Shown: positions 50,454-58,993 of the stretch, one piece after another | How the letters are laid out: the number at the start of each line of letters is the position of its first letter | Position numbering within the stretch: the stretch's first letter is position 1 | Assembly (NCBI RefSeq): GCF_010093445.1 | Contig: NZ_PDWW01000001.1 | Span: forward strand, 248,001-312,000 | DNA from: Pseudoxanthomonas japonensis | GTDB taxonomy: Bacteria; Pseudomonadota; Gammaproteobacteria; Xanthomonadales; Xanthomonadaceae | DNA length: 64,000 bases | Direction of reading: 5' to 3' | Notes under the pieces: model-generated | The model's database searches: none | What the model was told of the DNA's origin: nothing | What the model saw: the letters and a program-made list of their open reading frames with translations, nothing else | Translations under genes and position numbers: made by a program

Positions 50454-50795
50454 TCAGGGTCTGCCCGCGGGGCGCTCGTCGCCATCGGCGGTGTAGGCCG
50501 GCGGCGCGTAGAAGTTCACCGTCTTCAACGGCGTTCGACCGGTAGCGCGGATCTCGTGACGCTCGCCGCGCTCGATCAGCAGCAGGCTGCCGGCGCGCAA
50601 CGCACGGCGCGTGCCCTCGACGATGGCCACACCGGTGCCCTCGGCCACGTACAGCCACTGGTCTGCCCCGCGATGGCGGTTGTCCGGTCCGCCTTCCTTG
50701 CCACCTGGCGCGATGACCATCTGCGCCGCCTGCACGCCATTGGCTTCGAAGAGAGGCAGGAAGCCGATACCCATGCGGAGATGTCGGGATTTCAT
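50454..50795 (-). CDS. Cupin-domain protein
   Basis: A 113-residue small beta-barrel protein. Cupin motif 1 is approximated by GGPDNRHRGADQWLYVAEGT (His and acidic residues plus G) and motif 2 by GSLLLIERGERHEIRATG (His near the end). Metal ligands are plausible. The longer frame upstream is Arg/Cys/Pro-rich and unlikely to be coding, so the ATG at 50793-50795 is used. Function unknown; small cupins include isomerases, dioxygenases and regulators. Confidence 0.8.
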   Translation of the reverse strand: MKSRHLRMGIGFLPLFEANGVQAAQMVIAPGGKEGGPDNRHRGADQWLYVAEGTGVAIVEGTRRALRAGSLLLIERGERHEIRATGRTPLKTVNFYAPPAYTADGDERPAGRP

Positions 50796-50964
50796 AGCGC
50801 CGTCGATCGGCCAGGGAGGCTTGCAGCATCGACGGCGGCGCGTGCACGGGCCGTCAATGCATCGATCACCCACGCCCGGCCACGGTGGCCCGAGTCGCCC
50901 AGGGAATCCGGGGTGGTCTGCCATGGACGGTGTCCGAGCCCCGGGTGCGCTTCGCTTGCCCGGG

Positions 50965-51471
50965 CTACGACGGGTGTCGCGGCTCCATCTCCACCTGCGT
51001 CAGATACAACCGCAGGTCGAACTCCAGCTGGTGGTAGTCCGGTTCCATGTGCGTGCACAGCTGGTAGAAGGCCTTGTTGTGGTCGGCTTCCTTCAGGTGC
51101 GCGAGTTCGTGCACGGCGATCATCCTGAGGAAGTCGGCCGGCGCGTCGCGGAACACGGTGGCGATGCGGATTTCGCGGCTGGCCTTGAGCCGGCCGCCAT
51201 GCGCGCGGGAGATCGCCGTGTGCGTGCCCAGCGCGTGCTTCATCACCTGCAGCGTGCTGTCGTAGACCACCTTGCCCAGCGGCACCGAGCGACGCAGGTA
51301 CCGCTCCTTCAGCCCCTGCACGTAGTCGTACAGTTGGCCGTCGCTGCGTACCGCGTGCGGCTCGGCGTACTTCTTCGCCAGCATCGGCCGCAGCCCGTCC
51401 TGCGCGATCAGCGCGCGCACCTGCGCCTGCAGGTGGTCGGGATAACCGGCGAGGTACTTCAGCGGCTCCAT
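50965..51471 (-). CDS. YgjP-like metallopeptidase-domain protein (M48-like)
   Basis: A 168-residue protein with the metallopeptidase motif HELAHLKEADHNKAF, in which HExxH plus a downstream His fit the YgjP/DUF45 (SprT-like) group. The N-terminus MEPLKYLAGYPDHLQAQV and the middle YDYVQGLKERYLRRSVP match family members that lack a signal peptide and act in the cytoplasm. It probably binds Zn; substrate unknown. The start ATG at 51469-51471 is the first Met of the conserved region. It is divergent from the DUF2058 gene. Confidence 0.85.
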   Translation of the reverse strand: MEPLKYLAGYPDHLQAQVRALIAQDGLRPMLAKKYAEPHAVRSDGQLYDYVQGLKERYLRRSVPLGKVVYDSTLQVMKHALGTHTAISRAHGGRLKASREIRIATVFRDAPADFLRMIAVHELAHLKEADHNKAFYQLCTHMEPDYHQLEFDLRLYLTQVEMEPRHPS

Positions 51472-51538
51472 CCGGGTGGGCGATGACCGTGGGGCGGGCG
51501 GGTATGATGCCGCGAAATCACCACGAAGCACGTACGCC

Positions 51539-52087
51539 ATGGCGAAGGGAAATCCACTGCAGGAGCAGCTGCTGAAGGCCGGTCTGGTCAAGAAGTCGAA
51601 ACTGGCCGAAGTCGCGCGCGAACAGAACAAGGCCCGCCACGGCAAGGGCCCGGCCGCACCGAACGACATCCAGCGCGACGCCGAACGCGCCCGCACCGAG
51701 AAGGCCGAGCGCGACCGCGCCCTGGAAGCCGAGCGCAAGGCGCAGGCCCGCAGCGCGGAACTGCGCGCGCAGGCGCTCCAGATCGTCGCCGACCGCAAGA
51801 TCCCGCGCAGTGGCGAGCTGGAGTACCGCTTCACCGCCGACGGCGCCATTCGCACCGTGCTGGTCAACGACGACCTGAAGAAGAAGCTGGCTGCGGGCGC
51901 GCTGGTCATCGCCCGCATCGACGACCGTTACGAGCTTTTGCCACGCGTGGCGGCCGACAAGGTGCGTGAACGCGACCCCGGCATGATCGTGCTCGATCAC
52001 GGCCAGCCGGCGGACGCGGCGGCCTCCACCTCGGAGGACGACGACTACTACGCGCAGTTCAAGGTCCCCGACGACCTGATGTGGTGA
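51539..52087 (+). CDS. DUF2058 family protein (YaiL-like)
   Basis: A 182-residue cytoplasmic protein. The family start (MAKGNPLQEQLLKAGLVKKSK) is followed by a strongly charged coiled-coil rich in Arg, Glu and Ala (about 25-85), then a beta domain with LEYRFTADGAIRTVLVND, ALVIARIDDRYELLPRVAAD and an acidic C-terminus (SEDDDYYAQFKVPDDLMW). DUF2058 proteins are widely conserved in gammaproteobacteria with unknown role. TATGAT in 51512-51519 may be part of its -10 region, but no -35 was found. Confidence 0.88.
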   Translation: MAKGNPLQEQLLKAGLVKKSKLAEVAREQNKARHGKGPAAPNDIQRDAERARTEKAERDRALEAERKAQARSAELRAQALQIVADRKIPRSGELEYRFTADGAIRTVLVNDDLKKKLAAGALVIARIDDRYELLPRVAADKVRERDPGMIVLDHGQPADAAASTSEDDDYYAQFKVPDDLMW

Positions 52088-52155
52088 TGGCGGGCCTGCA
52101 AGGCCGGGCTTGACGGCTCCTGTAGGGTGGAAGGAAAGCCCCTGCGGAGACCGCC

Positions 52156-52854
52156 ATGCAGCAGCACGAACTCGACGCCCTCTTCGACCAGCAGGCCGCC
52201 GGCTACGATGCCCGCTGGGTGCGCATGGCGCCGATCCGCGAAAGCCTGCTGTTCCTGATGGAGACCGTGTTCGCGGCGCTTCCGGAGGACGCGCACCTGC
52301 TATGCGTCGGCGCCGGCACAGGTGCGGAGATCGGACACCTGGCGCGACGCTTCCCGCGTTGGACCTTCCTTGCGCTGGACCCCTCCACGCAGATGATCGC
52401 CGCCTGCCGCGAACGCGCCGAGCGCGAAGGCTTTGCCGACCGCTGCGACTTCCATGCCGACGTGGTCGACACCCTGCCGGATGAAGCCGCATTCGACGGC
52501 GCCACCTGCCTGCTGGTCTCGCAGTTCCTGCTCGATCCCGCCATGCGCACCGCGTTCTTCGCATCGATCGCACGCCGCCTGCACCCCGGCGGCACGCTCG
52601 CGTGGGCCGACCTCGCCTGGGACACCGACGCCGCCGACTATCCGGCGATGCTGAAGCTGTGGATGGAAACCATGTCCGGCGCCGGCCTCGACGAGGCGGC
52701 ACTCGAACAGATCCGCGCCAACTACGCGCGGGACGTCGCCATCCTGCCTCCGGACCGCGTCGCCGCGCTGGCGGAAGCCGGCGGCTTCCTGCCGCCACTG
52801 CGCTTTCACCAGGCCGGCATGATCCATGGGTGGTGCGCACGCACATCGCGGTAG
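52156..52854 (+). CDS. Class I SAM-dependent methyltransferase
   Basis: A 232-residue Rossmann-fold methyltransferase. Motif I is LLCVGAGTGAEIG (residues about 48-60), followed by an acidic residue (FLALDPSTQM), FHADVVDTLP and LLVSQFLLD. The N-terminal segment FDQQAAGYDARW is common in methyltransferases of the UbiE-like superfamily (TIGR00740-like). Substrate unknown. The start follows GCGGAGA. Confidence 0.88.
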   Translation: MQQHELDALFDQQAAGYDARWVRMAPIRESLLFLMETVFAALPEDAHLLCVGAGTGAEIGHLARRFPRWTFLALDPSTQMIAACRERAEREGFADRCDFHADVVDTLPDEAAFDGATCLLVSQFLLDPAMRTAFFASIARRLHPGGTLAWADLAWDTDAADYPAMLKLWMETMSGAGLDEAALEQIRANYARDVAILPPDRVAALAEAGGFLPPLRFHQAGMIHGWCARTSR

Positions 52855-52892
52855 TCTTGTCCGACCGCTGCCGCACCGCTTATGGAGATCCC

Positions 52893-53996
52893 ATGCGCCT
52901 GACCTGCCTGTCGCTCGCGTTGTCGCTGCTGGTGTCGCCCGTCTTCGCGCAGGATGCGTCGACTGCGGTGTCGCCGCCGGTGGAAGACACCGGCACGCTG
53001 GCCGGCGCGCCCTATCGCATCGACATCCCGGCCGACTGGAACGGCGAACTCGTCGTGCTGGCGCACGGCTTCGAACCGCTCGGCGTACCCCGCGAAACAC
53101 CGTGGCCGGCCGATCCCGCCACGTCGATGTTCACCTCCGGTGGCTACGCGGTGGCGCAGAGCGGCTACGCGACGCAGGGCTGGGCGGTGCGCGACGCCAT
53201 CGCCGACAGCGAACGCCTGCGCGCGCATTTCGTGCAGCGGCATGGACAGCCGAAGAAGACGTGGATGGTCGGCATGTCGATGGGCGGCGGCATCGCCATC
53301 GCCAGCCTCGAACAGCAGGCCACGCACTACGACGGCGCGCTGTCGCTGTGCGGCGCCAACCTGCCGGGCGAGGTATTGGCCAACGAACTGTTTACCTCCC
53401 TGGTGGCGTTCGATGCGCTGTTCCCAGCGCGCGACGGCGAGGCTTTGCCCCGTCTCTCCGATCCCGTGGCGCCGGTCCTCGACCAGGGCGCGGTGATGGA
53501 CCGCATCGACGCCGCCCTGCCGCGCGATCCTGCGGCGGCGCAGCGGCTCGCCGCCAAGCTGGAAGTGCCGGTCGACGCGCTTGCGGGCACGATCAGCCTG
53601 CACTACCTGGTCATCCGCGACCTGATGGCACGCGGCGGCGGCATGCCGGTGGACAACCGGCTGGTGCGCTACACCGGGTTCGGCGACGACGAAGCGTTCA
53701 ACCGTCGCGTGCCGCGCTATGTCGGCGATGTGGCGGCGATGGACTATGTGGCCGCGGCGCCGGCGCTTTCAGGTCGGCCGCAGAAGCCGCTGGTGCTGCA
53801 GTACAACGCCGACGACCCAACCATCAATCCGCGCTTCCGCCCGCTGTATGCGCAGAAGGCACAGGGTGCCGACGTCCGCCCATTGACGCTGCCGGACGTG
53901 CCCGGCGGCCATTGCCGGTTCTCGGAAGCGCAGGTTCGCGAGGCGTTCCGTGTGCTGACTCAGTGGGTGGAGACGGGGACGCGACCGGGCGGCTGA
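52893..53996 (+). CDS. Secreted alpha/beta hydrolase
   Basis: A 367-residue protein exported by a signal peptide (MRLTCLSLALSLLVSPVFAQ). The hydrolase fold shows LVVLAHGFEPLG (oxyanion strand), nucleophile elbow GMSMGGG, an Asp in NADDPTINP and a His in PGGHCRFSEAQV. The overall layout is that of a large secreted esterase or peptidase-like hydrolase. It lies 38 bases after the methyltransferase and is possibly co-transcribed. Confidence 0.86.
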   Translation: MRLTCLSLALSLLVSPVFAQDASTAVSPPVEDTGTLAGAPYRIDIPADWNGELVVLAHGFEPLGVPRETPWPADPATSMFTSGGYAVAQSGYATQGWAVRDAIADSERLRAHFVQRHGQPKKTWMVGMSMGGGIAIASLEQQATHYDGALSLCGANLPGEVLANELFTSLVAFDALFPARDGEALPRLSDPVAPVLDQGAVMDRIDAALPRDPAAAQRLAAKLEVPVDALAGTISLHYLVIRDLMARGGGMPVDNRLVRYTGFGDDEAFNRRVPRYVGDVAAMDYVAAAPALSGRPQKPLVLQYNADDPTINPRFRPLYAQKAQGADVRPLTLPDVPGGHCRFSEAQVREAFRVLTQWVETGTRPGG

Positions 53997-54063
53997 TCGC
54001 AGCCTTCCCGCGCAGGTGAGTATTCGCACACCGGTCAGGCACGCCGACCGGTGTGCTGCCAAC

Positions 54064-54849
54064 TTACTTCGCGTACTGAGTTGCTTCCCTGGCCGCACGA
54101 TCGATCGTGTCGGCGACCACCTTGGGCTGCGTCATGAAGACGGCGTGGCTGGCGGAGACCCTGGTGATGCGGGCTTCGATGCGCTCGGCCATGTGGATCA
54201 GCATCGCCTGGTCGAAGGCCTTGTCCTCGGTCGCGATCACCGCCCAGCTGGGCTTGCTGCGCCACGCTGCGTTCGTCAGCACGGTGCCGAAGGCCGACAT
54301 GTTGATCGGCACCTGCGAGTCGCGCAGGAACGCGGCGTCTGCATCCGTCGTATCGTGTGCGAAGCCGGCCTTGAATTTCGCCGGGCTGATGAAGCCAAAA
54401 CCATCGGCGCTGGTCTCGATGACGAACTCGGGCGTCGGCGCGAATCCGGTGTACTGCTGTGCCGTGGTTTCACCGGCATCCGGTGCCAGTGCCGACACAT
54501 AGACCAGGCCGGCCACCTTGTCGTGCACGCCGGCCTCGGTGATGACCGTGCCGCCCCAGGAGTGTCCGACCAGGATGGCGGGACCGTCCTGGCGGTCGAG
54601 CACGCGCCTGGTTGCGGCCACATCGTCGGCGAGCGAGGTCAGCGGGTTCTGCACGATCGACACGCGATAGCCGCGCGCGGTCAGGTCGTCGTACACGGGG
54701 CGCCAACCGGACCCGTCGGCAAAGGCGCCATGCACCAGCACGACGTTCTTCACCTGGCCGCTGTCGCGGGCAGCGTCGGTGGCATGGGCGGCGGGGGACA
54801 GGCTGGCGGCCAGGGCGGCGGCGAGCAGGGCGGGGATGAGCTTGAACAT
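54064..54849 (-). CDS. Secreted alpha/beta hydrolase (salicylate/haloperoxidase-like)
   Basis: A 261-residue exported enzyme of the small alpha/beta hydrolase type also called AB hydrolase-1/esterase. Signal peptide MFKLIPALLAAALAASLSPA, then VLVHGAFADGSGW (oxyanion), GHSWGGTV (nucleophile), ATEDKAF (acid region) and SHAVFMTQP (His). This motif pattern is common in non-haem chloroperoxidase-like and methyl-salicylate-esterase-like proteins. The start codon at 54847-54849 follows AGGAAACG. A TTGACG hexamer at 54933-54938 on the minus strand may be its -35, but no strong -10 follows. Confidence 0.87.
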   Translation of the reverse strand: MFKLIPALLAAALAASLSPAAHATDAARDSGQVKNVVLVHGAFADGSGWRPVYDDLTARGYRVSIVQNPLTSLADDVAATRRVLDRQDGPAILVGHSWGGTVITEAGVHDKVAGLVYVSALAPDAGETTAQQYTGFAPTPEFVIETSADGFGFISPAKFKAGFAHDTTDADAAFLRDSQVPINMSAFGTVLTNAAWRSKPSWAVIATEDKAFDQAMLIHMAERIEARITRVSASHAVFMTQPKVVADTIDRAAREATQYAK

Positions 54850-55212
54850 GGTCGTTTCCTCGGGCGGTGGCGGTGGGTGCGGCGTCTTGGCCGGCAGGGC
54901 TACTTTGCCGCGGTTACCCGAACGATTGGTTGCGTCAAGTCCTGAAAAATTGATTCATCGTCCGTCGCCTGCCGGAACCTTCCTGGGCCTGCGTCAGCAG
55001 GCGGGCAGGTGCGGCGCGGGTCCGGGACGCACGGCCGACACAGCCGTTCGACGGAGCCGTTCGAGCGCTGGCGATGGTGGTATCGCCGGGCCCCGGTTTT
55101 CAGGAGGCCGCTCGGCGCTTGTCTGCCGTCGGAGGGTCTTGGTGCGAGAAGCGTGATGCTCTCCGGGAGGTCGAGTCGGAGGGCTGACGCTTCCTCGGGA
55201 CGATCATGTCCG
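54850..55212. other. Intergenic region, 363 bp, probable promoter region of the 54.1-kb hydrolase
   Basis: No gene is recognised. The A/T-rich stretch at 54935-54960 (TGAAAAATTGATTCATC) and the TTGACG hexamer at 54933-54938 on the minus strand point to a promoter for the hydrolase. The rest is G/C-rich without structure that I can name. Confidence 0.35.
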
Positions 55213-55581
55213 TCAGGAGGCGACGAGCGTCTGCGCCGCGCCGTTGCTGGCGCCGATCTCACCGATCATGGCGAGGTCGATCCCTTCGATGCAGGCGAGG
55301 TTGTAGCCGTACTCGGTGGGCACGCTGCGGCGCTGGTGGTGGGTGTAGATGCCGCACACGCTGCAGAACCAGTGTTTCGCGATCTTCGTGTTCCACTGGT
55401 AAAGGCTCAGCTTGTCTTCGCCGCGTGTGATGCGCAGGCGATCCAGGGTGACGCCGGCCATGATCGCGCCGCGACGACTGCACATGGAGCAGTTGCAGCG
55501 GCGGATGTTCTGGTGGCCATCGATGAGGTCGACCTCGAACTCGACGGCCTTGCAGTGGCAGGTGCCCTTTACCGTGTGCAT
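55213..55581 (-). CDS. GFA family (glutathione-dependent formaldehyde-activating-like) protein
   Basis: A 122-residue CENP-V/GFA-fold protein. Cysteines expected to bind zinc are all present: GTCHC near the start, RCNCSMCSRRG in the middle and FCSVCGIYTHHQ later. In Paracoccus denitrificans, Gfa speeds formaldehyde-glutathione adduct formation; many homologues, this one included, are uncharacterised. It starts at the first Met (55579-55581). The direction is the same as the preceding hydrolase. Confidence 0.87.
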   Translation of the reverse strand: MHTVKGTCHCKAVEFEVDLIDGHQNIRRCNCSMCSRRGAIMAGVTLDRLRITRGEDKLSLYQWNTKIAKHWFCSVCGIYTHHQRRSVPTEYGYNLACIEGIDLAMIGEIGASNGAAQTLVAS

Positions 55582-55642
55582 GGAATGCTCCCGGGAGTCC
55601 CGGCGACAGGATGCGCGCGCGGCGCCTGCCCCATGGACTTGC

Positions 55643-55861
55643 CTATTTCTTCAGGCCCGCCACGACTTCGCGCACGCTGAGGCCCAGTTCGAGCTGGAGG
55701 CGGACGTACTCGCGCTCCTTGCGCGACAGGGCACGGCCCATCTCGATGCGCACGTCCTCGGCTTCCAGGATGCGCAGGATCCGCGGCATCGCCGAGCCGA
55801 TGGCGTCCGGGCCGTAGCCCGCCTCGCGGAGGACGGAACTCAACATGGCTTCAATATCCAT
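55643..55861 (-). CDS. Hypothetical small helical protein, 72 aa
   Basis: Not recognised. The sequence (MDIEAMLSSVLREAGYGPDA, later RALSRKEREYVRLQLELGLS) is probably all-helical, acidic then basic, with no Cys or TM. It could be a small regulator or a conserved xanthomonad protein. The ATG at 55859-55861 is preferred to an upstream alternative because the latter adds a Pro/Cys stretch. It is upstream of the GFA gene, the same direction. Confidence 0.6.
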   Translation of the reverse strand: MDIEAMLSSVLREAGYGPDAIGSAMPRILRILEAEDVRIEMGRALSRKEREYVRLQLELGLSVREVVAGLKK

Positions 55862-55994
55862 CGACGCACCGGGATCTCTCAAGGCGCTGCATTGTGCACC
55901 AGCAGGAAGGGGGCAGGGGTGCACCGGTTTGCACGGCCTTCATTCGTTCCCCGATGCGCAGGACGCGAACGCCCGGTGCCGCGTGGTGCGGCGG

Positions 55995-57443
55995 TCACGC
56001 GGCCGGCTCTCTCCATCGCGGGGCGGCTGGAGAATCTGATCTCGCCCGCGTCGCCCGGCGCGACGAACCGGCGAGAGCCACGGGCAATCGCTGGGTCGCC
56101 AGCCACGCATCCAGCTCCTGGCGCGGCATCGGCCGTGCGAACAGGTAGCCCTGGAAGTGGTCGCAGCCGAGTCGGATCAGCAGGTCGCGCTGGTCGATGG
56201 TTTCGACACCTTCGGTCAGCGCACTCATGCCCATGACATGCGAGATCTCGATGATCTTGCCGAGCAGCTGCTGGGCGCTTTCCTGCCGCGTCGCCTCGGC
56301 CAGGAACTGCCGGTCGATCTTCAGCTTGCGGACCGGCAGCGTTCGCAACGTCGCCAACGAGGAGTAGCCCGTTCCAAAGTCGTCGAGCGCCCAGGAAACG
56401 CCCGTGGACTCAAGCTGTTCCATCCGCTCGACCACTGCCGCGGTATCGGCGGACAACGCGGATTCGGTCAGCTCGAACTCCAGCAGTACCGGGTCGATGC
56501 CGGCGGCACGGATGATGGCGGACACCGACGATACCAGCGCCTCGTCCTGCAACTGCACGGGGCTGATGTTCACGGCCAGGCGAAGTGCCCGCGTCCGGGG
56601 GTCCGTCGACCAGTGCGCAAGCGTCTCGCAGGCCTGGCGCAGGACCTCCATTCCGATTTCGCGGATCAGCGTGCTTTCCTCCGCCAGGTGGATGAAGGCG
56701 TCGGGCGACAACAGTCTGCCGGAAGGGTGCCGCCAGCGGACCAGTGCCTCCGCACCGCTCACGATGCCGCTGCCGCGTACCTGCGGCTGGTAATGCACCT
56801 CGATTTCGCCGTTGCGGACGGCCCGTCCCAGTTCGCGCTCCATCCTCAGCCGCCTTCCGCTGTCGATGCGGTAGATGGCGAAGATCGCGGCCAGCAGCAA
56901 CATCGAAATCGTCGTATTCGCCCTGGCTCCCCATGCGCGCACCTCGACCGGCGGCGAGATGCCGGGTGCGAGCGAGTCCAGTGCGCCCACCGCGAAGGCG
57001 GCGAAAGCACCCAGGCACACCAGAGGGAAGACCAGCGTCCCGTAGCGCTCGCGCCGCTCGAAGGTGAACGCAGCCCCGGCAGCGAGCGGCAGCAGGAACA
57101 GGTGGGCCGAACGAGGAACCCAGGCGATGGGTGCGTCGATCAGCGCGATGGCGCAGATGACCGCGAGAATCCCGTGCGCAACAAGAAGGATCGATGCGCC
57201 GTCGCTGCGCTTGCTGCGGTGGACGGCGAGCACGCCCACGCCCGTCAAGCCCACGAAGACCCACGACAGTTCGTGGCGTCCGAAGTAGAGATAGCAGAGT
57301 GTCCACGCCAGCCCAAGGCTGATGCATGCGACGCCCGCCAGCGTCAGGATGGCCGCCACTTTGCCTCTTCGCGATTCGCCTTGCGCGCTCATCCTGAGCG
57401 CATGCGAGTGCGCCAGCGCCTCGTCTCCTGATCTTCTCGGCAT
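55995..57443 (-). CDS. EAL-domain cyclic di-GMP phosphodiesterase with membrane region
   Basis: A 482-residue membrane protein. About six to seven hydrophobic helices in the N-terminal half (residues about 30-190) form a sensor or anchor. The C-terminal EAL domain (about 210-465) contains GAEALVRW (EAL), VNISPVQL, ELTESAL, DDFGTGYSSL and a late EGVET, the residues needed for Mg-dependent hydrolysis of c-di-GMP. No GGDEF domain is seen. The start is uncertain: ATG at 57443 is used, alternatives are GTG at 57455 and ATG at 57392. It would lower c-di-GMP and influence motility and biofilm. Confidence 0.9.
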   Translation of the reverse strand: MPRRSGDEALAHSHALRMSAQGESRRGKVAAILTLAGVACISLGLAWTLCYLYFGRHELSWVFVGLTGVGVLAVHRSKRSDGASILLVAHGILAVICAIALIDAPIAWVPRSAHLFLLPLAAGAAFTFERRERYGTLVFPLVCLGAFAAFAVGALDSLAPGISPPVEVRAWGARANTTISMLLLAAIFAIYRIDSGRRLRMERELGRAVRNGEIEVHYQPQVRGSGIVSGAEALVRWRHPSGRLLSPDAFIHLAEESTLIREIGMEVLRQACETLAHWSTDPRTRALRLAVNISPVQLQDEALVSSVSAIIRAAGIDPVLLEFELTESALSADTAAVVERMEQLESTGVSWALDDFGTGYSSLATLRTLPVRKLKIDRQFLAEATRQESAQQLLGKIIEISHVMGMSALTEGVETIDQRDLLIRLGCDHFQGYLFARPMPRQELDAWLATQRLPVALAGSSRRATRARSDSPAAPRWREPAA

Positions 57444-57995
57444 TCGTCGAAGCACCTCATGTCACGACCGCTGCCGCGCCATCCGCGCAGCCTGGAGGTG
57501 CGCCGACGTGCTACGCGTTGGGAGGGAGCGGAAAGAGCGCTCGGCAGCGCCGTTGAGGAAAGGGTAACAAAGGATCGGACCGCACCCGTAATGTCATTTT
57601 TCTGACGCGGCCGTCGTCAATTTATCGTCGAGTTGCAGGCGATGCGGAACGCCGTGATCCGCATGTGCGCGTTGCGTGCGAGAACAGCACAGGTCGTAAG
57701 CGACGCGCGATGGCGTGATGGCCGGCTGTGCTGCACACAGTCAGTCCAACCGTCCACAGCGGCCCGTCGATGGCATCGACGCATGTGTTGCCACCACGTT
57801 GCGGACCGTTGCGCATTCATGGGTGCGGACCACCACGCGATCTGCTGCAGGAGCGGATGCTGCCAAGCACGGTTGGGCGTCAGAGCGCATCAGCCGCACT
57901 TGCGTGCCGGCGTTGACGCCTTGGCATGCACGGAGTCCTTGCGACGCGCATCGAACGAAGGCCCAAGCGTTCACCGGCGTGGTAACGGAAGCGCA

Positions 57996-58121
57996 ATGCG
58001 CAGGAACAGGATCAGCACGATGCGACAACCCTGGTCGAAGGATCCAGGCCGGCAGAACGACCGGAAGGGTCAGCAGGTACTGCTGCGCAAGTGCAACCGC
58101 AAGCGGGACCAGGCGCATTGA
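57996..58121 (+). CDS. Possible 41-aa basic small protein
   Basis: An ATG 4 bases after GGAAG opens a 41-residue Arg/Lys/Gln-rich frame (MRRNRISTMRQPW...KCNRKRDQAH). A perfect-stem terminator follows 21 bases after the stop. No family is recognised and it could be chance. Confidence 0.25.
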   Translation: MRRNRISTMRQPWSKDPGRQNDRKGQQVLLRKCNRKRDQAH

Positions 58122-58142
58122 TCCGTTCGCGAAGCGATGACG

Positions 58143-58171
58143 GAGAGCCCTGCAAGGGGCTCTCTTCGTTT
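58143..58171 (+). terminator. Rho-independent terminator, plus strand
   Basis: Perfect 8-bp stem GAGAGCCC/GGGCTCTC with a 6-base loop (TGCAAG), followed by TTCGTTT. The T-rich tail is on the plus strand only, so it ends a plus-strand transcript. On the minus strand it would follow the 58202-58546 gene but lacks a T-tract. Confidence 0.7.
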
Positions 58172-58201
58172 GCAGCGTCTACTGTGTGCGGCGCGCAGGG
58201 C

Positions 58202-58546
58202 TCAGCGCCAGCTCGCCTTGCGCGAAGGCGGCGGTGGCGCGGGCGTAGGGTCGATCGTCGGCACCAGCAGCGACAGGCGCGCCTTGGCGTAGTCGCCGCT
58301 GCCTTCCACATCCAGCTTGCCGGCGCTGTTGGGATTGATCAGCGCCGTGTCGAGGAATACCTCCTCGCCGACCGCCACGCGGTGGCGCGCGCTGCACACC
58401 TTCGACGGCACCTGCAACACGCTGATGCCATCGCGCTGCCATTTGGTCTCCGGCGCCAGCCGCCGGACGATGGAGCCGTCCACCCACACATCCACCGAAT
58501 CCGATTGCACCGACCGGCACTTGCCGATTCCGACATCAAAGGTCAT
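58202..58546 (-). CDS. Hypothetical protein, 114 aa
   Basis: Not recognised. The ATG at 58544-58546 follows an ideal GGAGG. The protein is soluble-looking (no signal or TM), with MTFDVGIGKCRSVQSDSVDV at its start and a Pro/Arg-rich C-terminal tail (PTPAPPPPSRKASWR). It is preceded 8 bases upstream by the 91-aa ORF in the same direction, so the two form a small operon. Confidence 0.65.
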   Translation of the reverse strand: MTFDVGIGKCRSVQSDSVDVWVDGSIVRRLAPETKWQRDGISVLQVPSKVCSARHRVAVGEEVFLDTALINPNSAGKLDVEGSGDYAKARLSLLVPTIDPTPAPPPPSRKASWR

Positions 58547-58554
58547 GCACCCTC

Positions 58555-58830
58555 CTACAGGGCGGTATGCGTCAACGTGAAATGGAAACCGCGTGCTTCC
58601 AGCAACGCACGCATGCGCTTCTCTGCCGGTACGCGATGGAATTGCCGACCCGCCCACAGCCCGAAACACGGGCGCTCGCTCGCCTGGTGCCCGTGCGCCG
58701 ATGGCCGTCGCGATACCGCGATGTCGGGCGACTCGCAGGCCGTCGCCCACATCGACCGCAGGTCGCCCGGACCGATGGACTGCTGCAACCCGAGATGGAG
58801 AATGAAGACCTGGACCTGCGAATTCGCCAC
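58555..58830 (-). CDS. Hypothetical protein, 91 aa, GTG start
   Basis: Not recognised. A GTG start at 58828-58830 follows GAGGAGG with 6-base spacing. The protein (MANSQVQVFILHLGLQQSIG...) has no signal peptide or TM helix and ends in a basic segment with FHFTLTHTAL. It is upstream of the 114-aa gene by 8 bases and probably co-translated. An upstream gap of 163 bases separates it from recD. Confidence 0.5.
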   Translation of the reverse strand: MANSQVQVFILHLGLQQSIGPGDLRSMWATACESPDIAVSRRPSAHGHQASERPCFGLWAGRQFHRVPAEKRMRALLEARGFHFTLTHTAL

Positions 58831-58993
58831 CTACACCTCCTCGGCACGACACGGCGTCGCGTGGATGAAGCCGAGAGGAAGGGGATCGACCGGCGAAAGC
58901 GGCGGAAAAAGCTGCCCGTCAGCCAGGACAGGTATACGCCCTTGTGCCCCCGACCGCAAACGCATGGATCGGCATCACGTTATGCGCACGGCG

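Larger units (their letters stand above)
57444..58201. other. Gap of about 750 bp with a plus-strand terminator and no clear gene
   Basis: Frames here look unlike proteins (Cys/Arg/His-rich). An A/T-rich stretch at about 57560-57625 resembles a promoter area. A small basic ORF (57996-58121, 41 residues, starting MRRNRISTMRQPWSKDP, preceded by GGAAG) ends just before the terminator at 58143-58171. The segment could encode a small protein or an unrecognised RNA. Confidence 0.35.

Noticed and set aside
57600-58171. RNase P RNA, tmRNA, SRP RNA or 6S RNA
   Set aside because: The conserved signatures of these RNAs that I know were not found.
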